A stretch of DNA of 5,692 nucleotides from Adhaeribacter sp. (GTDB taxonomy: Bacteria > Bacteroidota > Bacteroidia > Cytophagales > Hymenobacteraceae), in assembly GCA_028288395.1 (NCBI GenBank), contig JAQBNV010000636.1:1-5692 (forward strand), written 5' to 3'. Position numbers and translations under genes: made by a program. The notes below the pieces were generated by a model. The model was given only the letters and a program-made list of their open reading frames with translations. It was not told the DNA's origin and did no database searches. Shown in pieces: positions 1-4,755 of this stretch. Positions within the stretch are counted from its first letter, which is position 1, and the number at the start of each line of letters is the position of its first letter.

Positions 1-197
1 TTACCATTCTCGAGCGCCGCCAGGGCATTCTGCAAGGCCGTACGGGTAGGATTATGGGTTCGGGAATATTCGTATCCCTGGTGGTCACCGGGCGAGCGCT
101 GGGCGTAGGTAGAGGTTTGGTAAATAGGCGTCATGATGGCGCCGGTCGTTGGGTCGGGGTGTACGCCCGCGTGTATGGTTTTGGTTCCGAATTTCAT
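1..197 (-). CDS. Cystathionine gamma-synthase / beta-lyase-type PLP enzyme, N-terminal part (runs off left edge)
   Basis: The complement of the left edge, read from the ATG at 197-195, gives 65 uninterrupted codons that continue off the window. The product begins MKFGTKTIHAG, then TGAIMTPIYQTSTY at residues 18-31, YEYSRTHNPTR at 42-52 and LAALENG at 59-65. This is the N-terminus of the Cys/Met-metabolism PLP-dependent family (cystathionine gamma-synthase, cystathionine beta-lyase, methionine gamma-lyase, O-acetylhomoserine sulfhydrylase). In that family the Tyr and Arg of the Y-S-R segment (here Tyr44 and Arg46) bind the PLP phosphate of the neighbouring subunit. The family acts in the cytoplasm on cysteine, homocysteine and methionine interconversion. 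The MTPIYQTSTY and YSRTxNPTR wording is closest to proteins usually named cystathionine gamma-synthase, but the catalytic lysine and specificity residues lie outside the window, so the exact reaction is not settled. There is no clear Shine-Dalgarno sequence before the ATG. It is divergent from the membrane protein gene at 485. Confidence 0.9.
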   Translation of the reverse strand, partial: MKFGTKTIHAGVHPDPTTGAIMTPIYQTSTYAQRSPGDHQGYEYSRTHNPTRTALQNALAALENG

Positions 198-323
198 AGT
201 AGGTTTAACAGGATTAATGCGGTGCAAGTTACAGGATATGTCGCTAAGTTTAAAATGGCCGGCCGGAAGGAAATACGGGAGGAGTCGGGAAATATAATTC
301 GCCTTTAATAGAAGAGAATATAA

Positions 324-411
324 CCTGATCGTCGGCAAATATATTTGCCGGAGTAGGACAGCACTTGGTTCGTATGCCTTCCAGCGTAAGCGGTTTTCTG
401 CCGTAATCAGG
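324..411. other. Possible multi-branched RNA fold between divergent genes
   Basis: In the gap between the trans-sulfuration gene and the TVP38-type gene, CCTGAT (324-329) is complementary to ATCAGG (406-411). These would enclose three local hairpins: the perfect palindrome at 333-350, a hairpin at about 356-382 (GGA with TCC, GCA with TGC), and CGG/CCG at 391-403. On the minus strand this would lie in the leader of the trans-sulfuration gene, about 125 nt before its start. It does not match the SAM-I, TPP or cobalamin riboswitch signatures I know, and most stems are short, so it may be a chance fold. Confidence 0.25.
333..350. repeat. 18-bp perfect palindrome carrying a -7-like box on each strand
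   Basis: CGGCAAATATATTTGCCG is perfectly self-complementary. It contains TATATTTG on the plus strand (340-347) and, by symmetry, on the minus strand (343-336). Both match the Bacteroidota -7 consensus TAnnTTTG, and the flanking genes point away from each other. No TTTG -33 box lies 19-21 bp away on either side, so the promoter reading is weak. The site could instead be an operator for a dimeric regulator or the stem of an RNA hairpin. Confidence 0.5.
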
Positions 412-437
412 GGAAAGTAGGCCAATTATTAAAAATT

Positions 438-463
438 AACGTTTAACTTTCAACGTTTAACTT
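438..463. repeat. Two-copy tandem repeat upstream of the TVP38-type gene
   Basis: AACGTTTAACTT occurs at 438-449 and again at 452-463, a 14-bp period with two identical 12-bp cores. The second copy ends 21 bp before the GTG start at 485. It could be a slippage product or a paired binding site; nothing in the sequence decides between these. Confidence 0.6.
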
Positions 464-484
464 CAAACCCAACCCCAATTATAA

Positions 485-1198
485 GTGCTGAAAGAACTGA
501 TTAGTAAAAATGCTTCTGCTTTTATATCGATGTTGCTGCTGGTAGTAGTGCCGGTGCTGGTAAGTTCTACGCTGGCTTTTTACCTTTACCAATACCAGGC
601 GGTGCTCGAGAGCCTGAATGCTGGCGGAACCATCTTGTACTTTGTGATAGTGGCTTTTACGATGGCTTTTGCGCTTACGCCCACCACTTTTGTAGCGCTG
701 GTAACGGGTTATTATTTTGGCTGGCCCGGCTTTTTGGGGGTGGTGCTGGCGTATGGCCTCGCGGCGCTGGTGGGTTACGGGATCGCTCAACTAATCGACC
801 ACGGCAAGATGCTCTCTTTCCTGCACCGCTTTAAAAAAGTTGGTGCCGTTATGGACGAGCTGCGTGACCAGAGCTGGGGACTAATAATTTTAAGCCGTAT
901 TTCACCGGTGTTGCCTTTTGCTTTTATGACTTTTGTGCTTTCGCTCTTACGGGTAGACCGCACCAAATTTTTAGTGGCCAGTATGCTGGGCATGTTGCCC
1001 CGCACGCTTTTCTTTTTTTGGGTAGGTACGCAGGCTCAGAATATTATCACCCTGTTAAATGACCCCAGCGCTGGTAACGAAGGCAAAATATTAGTTATCG
1101 GATTAATAGTGGTTTCGCTGTTCGGGTTGTACTATATTTTTAACAAAGCGCTTAAAAGAGCACTGAGCCGGACGGCCGAAGAAAAAAATAGCAGATAA
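485..1198 (+). CDS. TVP38/TMEM64 family (VTT/DedA-like) inner membrane protein
   Basis: This 237-residue polytopic membrane protein has the marks of the TVP38/TMEM64 (VTT, formerly SNARE-associated) domain. These are ALTPTTFVALVTGYYFGW at residues 63-80, followed by glycine-rich helices at about 81-104, the re-entrant-type LSRISPVLPFAFMTFVLSL at 136-154, and GMLPRTLFFFWVG at 169-181. Hydrophobic helices also span about 13-34, 48-72 and 203-221, and the tail is basic and probably cytoplasmic. Relatives such as bacterial DedA proteins and eukaryotic TMEM41B/VMP1 are linked to lipid transport or scrambling and membrane homeostasis; the substrate here is unknown. The start is a GTG immediately after an in-frame TAA at 482-484, so no earlier start is possible. 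The next ATG (530, codon 16) would cut into the first helix, so GTG is preferred. No Shine-Dalgarno sequence is visible, as is common in Bacteroidota. The length is normal for the family and the frame is intact. It stands alone, with a tRNA gene 67 bp downstream. Confidence 0.9.
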   Translation: MLKELISKNASAFISMLLLVVVPVLVSSTLAFYLYQYQAVLESLNAGGTILYFVIVAFTMAFALTPTTFVALVTGYYFGWPGFLGVVLAYGLAALVGYGIAQLIDHGKMLSFLHRFKKVGAVMDELRDQSWGLIILSRISPVLPFAFMTFVLSLLRVDRTKFLVASMLGMLPRTLFFFWVGTQAQNIITLLNDPSAGNEGKILVIGLIVVSLFGLYYIFNKALKRALSRTAEEKNSR

Positions 1199-1212
1199 CT
1201 TTTAACAAGCGC

Positions 1213-1244
1213 TTGCTTTTAATAAATAAAAGTACTTATATTTG
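1213..1244 (+). promoter_or_regulatory. Bacteroidota-type promoter of the tRNA-Arg gene
   Basis: The -7 box TATATTTG (1237-1244) matches TAnnTTTG exactly. A TTG -33 box lies at 1213-1215, 21 bp upstream. Transcription would start at about 1250, giving a short leader before the mature tRNA 5' end at 1266. The -33 box overlaps a 10-bp palindrome CAAGCGCTTG (1206-1215). Confidence 0.7.
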
Positions 1245-1265
1245 TGCTCTCAAAAAGAGAAAGCT

Positions 1266-1339
1266 GGTCACGTAGCTCAACTGGATAGAGCATCTGACTA
1301 CGAATCAGAAGGCTAGGGGTTCGACTCCCTTCGCGACCA
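1266..1339 (+). tRNA. tRNA-Arg(ACG)
   Basis: A complete 74-nt cloverleaf can be read. The D arm is GCTC/GAGC (1275-1278, 1288-1291) with a nine-base loop containing GG. The anticodon stem TCTGA/TCAGA holds loop CTACGAA, giving anticodon ACG at 1300-1302, which after A34-to-inosine editing would read CGU, CGC and CGA. The T arm AGGGG/CCCTT closes loop TTCGACT. The discriminator base is A (1339), and the 3' CCA is not encoded (CAC follows), so it must be added after transcription. One oddity is that acceptor pair 5-68 is A1270 opposite C1334, a mismatch; a G at 1270 would make the stem perfect. The gene has its own promoter and terminator and appears to be transcribed as a single unit. Confidence 0.97.
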
Positions 1340-1350
1340 CACTAAATGTT

Positions 1351-1388
1351 AAAAAGGCCTGTAAATGAACGATTTACAGGCCTTTTTT
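1351..1388 (+). terminator. Intrinsic terminator of the tRNA-Arg gene
   Basis: A 16-bp perfect stem joins positions 1351-1366 to 1372-1387 with loop GAACG. Its core is GGCCTGTAAAT/ATTTACAGGCC, and it ends in a run of six T residues. It begins 12 bp after the tRNA. The A-tract on the left arm means it could also work on the opposite strand. Confidence 0.93.
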
Positions 1389-1421
1389 GCATGCACATAA
1401 GCGTATTGAAAAAATAATCTT

Positions 1422-1702
1422 ATGCATGTACTTATTGTTACATTGGGCTTGTTGTCTGATAATCGCATGATGAAAGTTATCCGTCAGCTTGACCAGAAAT
1501 GGTATATAACGAATGTTTTACCCCGGACTCTGGAAAATACCATTTCCCATAATGCCATCATCGTATCGGAAGACATCTTCACATAAATGGCCGTGGAGCA
1601 GTTGCTGAAGCGAGCCGGCCATTTAGAGGGCATGTAAGGAAAGAGTTCCAGGAGGAACAGCAAGCCCTGGCTTGGTTAAAACAACCTATTGAGCTTGATT
1701 AA
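1422..1702 (+). pseudogene. Decayed small STAS-like hypothetical gene (nonsense codon plus frameshift, 5' end missing)
   Basis: From ATG 1422 a frame reads MHVLIVTLGLLSDNRMMKVI, continues through QLDQKWYITNVLP and IIVSEDIF, and stops at TAA 1584-1586. The same frame resumes at once as MAVEQLLKRAGHLEG, then stops at 1635. A -1 shift near 1627-1631 restores GHVRKEFQEEQQALAWL and a stop at 1700-1702. Joined, these pieces resemble the C-terminal two thirds of small (about 130-140 aa) Cytophagales hypothetical proteins with a pattern like D-x-R-x-M-x-V-I ... D-Q-x-W ... P ... I-I-V-S-E-D-I-F-x-Q-M-A-V-E ... A-x-x-W-L, which look STAS/SpoIIAA-like. That family link is from memory. The stop at 1584 sits where a Gln would be expected, a likely CAA-to-TAA change. 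No N-terminal half can be read upstream. The gene appears non-functional unless the sequence contains errors. Confidence 0.6.
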
Positions 1703-1802
1703 TCAATAAATATTTCTAACAACCAAGTTATAACGGTTCAGACAGTGCACCCTATTAATTATTCTAATCTGGTGAATACCCTTCAATAGGCTATACAGGG
1801 AT

Positions 1803-1840
1803 CATTAATCAATTTGACTACGGTGGCGCATTGATTAATG
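1803..1840. repeat. 11-bp inverted repeat downstream of the acyltransferase gene
   Basis: CATTAATCAAT (1803-1813) is the exact reverse complement of ATTGATTAATG (1830-1840), separated by 16 bp. A related perfect palindrome, TTGATTAATCAA, lies at 1695-1706 at the end of the decayed gene. The repeat begins 11 bp past the acyltransferase stop, so on the minus strand it could be a weak 3' stem. It is AT-rich and lacks a following U-tract, so I do not call it a terminator. Confidence 0.5.
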
Positions 1841-1850
1841 CCAAAGCTTT

Positions 1851-2957
1851 TTAGTTGTAAGATAATTGGAGGTGGGCGCTATTTTTAGCTTTATATTTAT
1901 GGCGGATAAAACTCATGGCGGGCTTTTCGATAAACCGGCTAATCAAGGTAGCCAATAATACAACTACCCCCAAGGAAAGGCTGGATGCTAACCAGAAATT
2001 AAAACCAAAATCCTGTATCAGCACTGGTAGAAGGATAGCAATGCTAAGGTACTGGTGAACCAGGTACAGGCTAAAAGAAATCTCTCCTAAAAATACGGTA
2101 ACCCGGTTAACGATAAAGCCCAGAAATCCATTTACATAAAGGATGAATAAGCTAAAGTAAATAGTAAGCATGAAAAAATAGGGTATAAAAGCCAGGTAGA
2201 TATCCGCCTTCCCACCATCATCAAATAATGACAACTGGCACAAATAACAAATCCCCAGCAGCAGGTATCTGCGAGAGGTTACCCCATTGGATTTGATTTT
2301 GTAAAAAACAATGCCCGCCAGAAACAAAGGAAAATAATTGATGAGCGGCAGCCCTCTTTCCAGTAACTTATGTACCAGGGCGAAATGCTGCCCGAAATAA
2401 GGCGTGCTGTATAGTATAATAGGCAATAGGGTGATGGCCCCAATCTTTTCAATATGCTTTATTTTTTTTGCAATAAAAATAACCAGCATGTATAAATAAA
2501 ACAACATTTCGACCAGCATAGTCCAGTAAGGGCCGTCAATATCGGGTACCCGGAAATATAACTGGAACATGGTCAGGTTGGCCAGGTATTGGGCCAGTAA
2601 TCCCGAAACAGACTCCTCATTGGCTAGCCATTGGATGTATATTTTTTCTTTTCCAAGCCAGATATACCAAATAAAGATGAGGACAGTGGTAAAACTTACA
2701 CAGGCCCAGTAAGTAGGAAATAATCGGGAAAGCCGGCTTACCGCGAATTCCTGCCAGCTCCTGGTTTTTTCAAGGGTCATTAATATAACAAACCCGCTGA
2801 TAATAAAAAACAAATCAACACCCGTCACGCCCAATCCAAAACCATAATCCGCTTCGGCCCGGAAAATAGTAAAATGAAAAAAAACGACAAATAAAGCCGC
2901 TATTCCCCTTAATGCATCTAATTCTAAATATCTTTTGTTAGTATTACTTTTGTGCAT
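1851..2957 (-). CDS. Acyltransferase family 3 (OafA/YrhL-type) membrane O-acyltransferase
   Basis: This 368-residue integral membrane protein matches acyltransferase family 3 (Acyl_transf_3), which moves acetyl or other acyl groups across the inner membrane onto sugars of surface glycans. Visible hallmarks are LELDALRGIAAL at residues 11-22, the conserved His28 in FFHF, GVDLFFIISGFVI at 46-58, the arginine-rich SRLSRLFPTYW at 74-84, YWTMLVEMLFY at 144-154 with Glu150, FLGEISFSLYLVHQ near 289-302, and FIEKP near 342-346. About ten hydrophobic helices fill the length. There is no fused SGNH domain, so it is the short membrane-only form of normal size. An in-frame TAA lies just upstream of the start, which supports ATG 2957. 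AAAGGAT (2971-2965) at 7 bp spacing is one of the few Shine-Dalgarno-like sequences in the window. It lies 62 bp downstream of the glycosyltransferase gene on the same strand with no terminator between, so the two are probably co-transcribed. Its acceptor glycan is unknown. Confidence 0.92.
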   Translation of the reverse strand: MHKSNTNKRYLELDALRGIAALFVVFFHFTIFRAEADYGFGLGVTGVDLFFIISGFVILMTLEKTRSWQEFAVSRLSRLFPTYWACVSFTTVLIFIWYIWLGKEKIYIQWLANEESVSGLLAQYLANLTMFQLYFRVPDIDGPYWTMLVEMLFYLYMLVIFIAKKIKHIEKIGAITLLPIILYSTPYFGQHFALVHKLLERGLPLINYFPLFLAGIVFYKIKSNGVTSRRYLLLGICYLCQLSLFDDGGKADIYLAFIPYFFMLTIYFSLFILYVNGFLGFIVNRVTVFLGEISFSLYLVHQYLSIAILLPVLIQDFGFNFWLASSLSLGVVVLLATLISRFIEKPAMSFIRHKYKAKNSAHLQLSYN

Positions 2958-3019
2958 TTTTTTTATCCTTTAAAATATTGCCGGCTGGGCATCCCAAAGT
3001 TGTTTCAGAATAACTAATA

Positions 3020-3913
3020 TCAAATCAACTGGCTGAAAGGGAGGGGTTCCCGTTTTTTGAGATAATGAAATTTTAAGAATATGCTGTTTTTAACGGGCTT
3101 TTTCAGGTTTTTAAATTCAGCTTTAAACATCGCCATCAAACCAGCAGCAATTCCCGCGCCCATATTTTTTAAGCGACCTTCTTTAATTCCCCAAAGCAAG
3201 CCTTTAATAATAGTACTGATTAAAGTAAGCAGTAGGTATTGCCGCGGTGAGTTGAGATACAGGAAAAATATATCATTCCGCCGGCCAAAGAAATCAGCCC
3301 GGTATGATACCCGATTGGGGGGTTGGTAATGGTGGGCCGGGGCGGCCGTACCGGCTTTAATGTAATAGCCTGCTTCTAATAAGCGGATGCTAAAATCCCC
3401 TTCTTCGCCCATGTAAAAATATTGGGGCCGGAACCCGCCTAGCGCTAGAAATAAGTCGCGCTTTACGGCAAAAGCGGCCCCTATAAAGGAATGCAGCAGG
3501 TATACTTCATCTGAATCGGGCGCTCCCTTCTGGATGTCGTTGTCTTGCAGGATATTGATAAACGGAATAGCAATGGCACCGATGGCGGGCTGGTTAAAAT
3601 CCCGAAGGGTATCCCGAATCATGAATTTATCTATTGCAATGGTATCATCATCCAAAAAAATAATGATGTCGGAGGACGCTCTTTTAGCGCCCTCATTCCG
3701 TTGATGTGATGGCCCCAGGCTCACCGCCGAACGAGCGTAGATATGTCCTGGAAAGTCGGTACGCATCATTTCTTCTGTGTCGTCAGTAGAAGCATCGTCC
3801 ATGACAATAACTTCTACTGGTACCGATTGGTTTTTAATGGCGGTTATAGCTTGGTGAAGAAGCTCTTTTCGGTTGTGCGTTACAAAAACGACAGAGATGG
3901 GTTGGTGCTCCAT
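3020..3913 (-). CDS. Glycosyltransferase family 2 (GT-A fold)
   Basis: This 297-residue protein begins with a family 2 glycosyltransferase domain. ISVVFVTHNRKELL at residues 6-19 is the first strand and nucleotide-binding turn. VIVMDDASTDDT at 35-46 supplies the Asp pair for the nucleotide base. IIFLDDDT at 84-91 carries the metal-binding DXD-type motif (Asp88-Asp90). The GGF at 159-161 and GEEGDFSIRLLEAGY around 169-183 supply the acceptor-site acidic residues. The C-terminal 80 or so residues are basic, with hydrophobic stretches near 228-245 and 250-263, suggesting membrane association at the cytoplasmic face. The enzyme would transfer a sugar from a nucleotide-sugar to a lipid-linked or surface glycan; donor and acceptor cannot be read from the sequence. 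The start ATG at 3913 has no Shine-Dalgarno sequence. A consensus promoter lies about 110 bp upstream. It is followed by the OafA-type acyltransferase, so the two probably build and decorate the same glycan. Confidence 0.92.
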   Translation of the reverse strand: MEHQPISVVFVTHNRKELLHQAITAIKNQSVPVEVIVMDDASTDDTEEMMRTDFPGHIYARSAVSLGPSHQRNEGAKRASSDIIIFLDDDTIAIDKFMIRDTLRDFNQPAIGAIAIPFINILQDNDIQKGAPDSDEVYLLHSFIGAAFAVKRDLFLALGGFRPQYFYMGEEGDFSIRLLEAGYYIKAGTAAPAHHYQPPNRVSYRADFFGRRNDIFFLYLNSPRQYLLLTLISTIIKGLLWGIKEGRLKNMGAGIAAGLMAMFKAEFKNLKKPVKNSIFLKFHYLKKREPLPFSQLI

Positions 3914-4027
3914 TATAATGTTAGTTAATCTCTTGATAGTAGGTTAGTACAAAGAGGTAGTTGCAAAGCCCGATATCAATTTCATATTTATGTCCTTTTA
4001 AATCGGCCTTTCAGATAGTATTTAGGA

Positions 4028-4058
4028 CAAAAATATAGAAATAAATCAAGTATTCAAA
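4028..4058 (-). promoter_or_regulatory. Near-perfect Bacteroidota promoter for the glycosyltransferase-acyltransferase pair
   Basis: On the minus strand, TTTG (4058-4055) is followed after exactly 19 bp by TATTTTTG (4035-4028). This fits the Bacteroidota sigma-A consensus TTTG-N19-21-TAnnTTTG completely. Transcription would start near 4021, leaving a 5' leader of roughly 105-110 nt before the ATG at 3913. Confidence 0.75.
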
Positions 4059-4061
4059 TTA

Positions 4062-4089
4062 TAATATATTAAGTTTTATTAATATATTA
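4062..4089. repeat. Perfect 11-bp inverted repeat next to the -33 box
   Basis: TAATATATTAA (4062-4072) and TTAATATATTA (4079-4089) are exact reverse complements with a 6-bp spacer GTTTTA. The repeat begins three bases upstream of the minus-strand -33 box. Its position fits an activator site or an UP-like element, but such AT-only symmetry can also arise by chance in AT-rich DNA. Confidence 0.5.
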
Positions 4090-4240
4090 AATTATGTAAT
4101 GGTGTTATATCCTTATCTGGTTAAGCTTAGTTTAATGGTGTCGGAAATGATGATACTGGCAGCTAAACTTTAGCATCAGCGAGGAAAAGGAGAGAAAAAT
4201 ATTTTTTAGCTTCTATAAAGATATAATATACTATATTCTG

Positions 4241-4248
4241 TATATTTG
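4241..4248 (+). promoter_or_regulatory. -7 box (TATATTTG) close to the small membrane protein gene
   Basis: TATATTTG matches TAnnTTTG exactly and ends 11 bp before the ATG at 4260. No TTTG lies 19-21 bp upstream, so the -33 element is weak or absent. If used, transcription would start only a few bases before the ATG, giving an almost leaderless mRNA, or the true start codon lies further in. Confidence 0.45.
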
Positions 4249-4259
4249 TAAAAGATTAA

Positions 4260-4607
4260 ATGTTTGCTGTAATTTTAAAAAGCCCTAGCCGAATACCCTT
4301 CAATTATCAATATGTCCAACCCTTCTATTCATTATTAAAATCATTTATGTTTATCCCCAATTTTTCCTTCTGGTTATTAAAATATGCTGTCATATCAATG
4401 TTTTTATTAATCCAGGCGCCTTTATTACTATTTTCACCTATAACAACGAAAGAAAAAATTCAACTGCTTAAACAATGTTCTTATCCAATTGCTATCATAA
4501 TAGGTATTTGCTTAATCGCCTTCGGTAACGTATTCTTAGGATTATTACTTGGGGCAGGAGCCTTAATTTTGGGTGCCCTGAGAGCTCAGTTCAATGGCTA
4601 TTTCTAA
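4260..4607 (+). CDS. Small membrane protein of unknown function
   Basis: I do not recognise this 115-residue product. Residues 1-37 are aromatic-rich and weakly basic. A hydrophobic helix spans about 38-59, followed by a charged turn TTKEKIQLLKQ (62-72). A long hydrophobic stretch at about 75-107 is rich in Gly and Ala and could form two closely packed helices, ending in RAQFNGYF. A two- or three-helix inner membrane protein is the safe description. The chosen ATG follows a -7 box so closely that translation may instead begin at Met30 (4347) or Met47 (4398), both of which keep all the helices. The DNA is clearly more AT-rich than the glycosyltransferase gene or the VTT gene, which hints at foreign origin or relaxed selection. 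No neighbour suggests a role. The long open frame with a coherent membrane topology favours a real gene, but it could be fortuitous. Confidence 0.5.
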   Translation: MFAVILKSPSRIPFNYQYVQPFYSLLKSFMFIPNFSFWLLKYAVISMFLLIQAPLLLFSPITTKEKIQLLKQCSYPIAIIIGICLIAFGNVFLGLLLGAGALILGALRAQFNGYF

Positions 4608-4755
4608 TCAAAAGACTATTTAAAGATTTAGTAAAACCCAAAATAGCCTGAGTTCTTACTGAAGAAAATGCCGTTGCAGCATGTAATAACCAATTTAATA
4701 GAACAATAATAAACTTAATACCTGTATACAATACAACTGTAACTTAAAACAACTA

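Larger units (their letters stand above)
3914..4259. other. AT-rich regulatory gap between divergent genes
   Basis: This 346-bp stretch separates the minus-strand glycosyltransferase from the plus-strand membrane protein. I see no gene in it: frames are short on both strands, the longest ATG-started piece that caught the eye being 12 codons (MVSEMMILAAKL, from 4136). It holds the minus-strand promoter at 4028-4058, the inverted repeat at 4062-4089 and the plus-strand -7 box at 4241-4248. Confidence 0.7.

Noticed and set aside
54..308. Plus-strand 84-codon frame over the left end
   Set aside because: It lies antisense to the recognisable trans-sulfuration enzyme, and its glycine/arginine/valine-rich product is typical of a shadow frame.
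250..450. Minus-strand open frame of about 65 codons, without a standard start, reading ...LLSPDYGRKPLTLEGIRTK... and ending in a TAA at 252-250
   Set aside because: It has no ATG, GTG or TTG start, no family resemblance I recognise, and its codons overlap the palindrome and tandem repeat. A frame of this length is expected by chance at this base composition.
479..1005. Minus-strand frames (103 and 72 codons) antisense to the VTT membrane protein
   Set aside because: They are rich in His, Gln, Arg and Lys, as expected from reading the complement of hydrophobic codons, and show no domain signature.
1206..1215. CAAGCGCTTG as a terminator of the VTT gene
   Set aside because: A 10-bp palindrome with no room for a loop cannot form a normal terminator hairpin; its T-run is coincidental and it overlaps the tRNA promoter.
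1734..1752. GGTTCAGACAGTGCACCC as an insertion-sequence or intergenic-repeat end
   Set aside because: The short CTGTCTGAACC core recalls repeats I associate with Cytophagales genomes, but no second end or duplication is visible, so I cannot support it.
3081..3329. Plus-strand 82-codon frame inside the glycosyltransferase gene
   Set aside because: It is antisense to a well-supported GT2 gene, and its product shows no motif.
4596..4648. GGCTATTT and AAATAGCC as a terminator for the small membrane protein gene
   Set aside because: The arms are only 8 bp and 37 bases apart, and no T-run follows. This is too weak to call.
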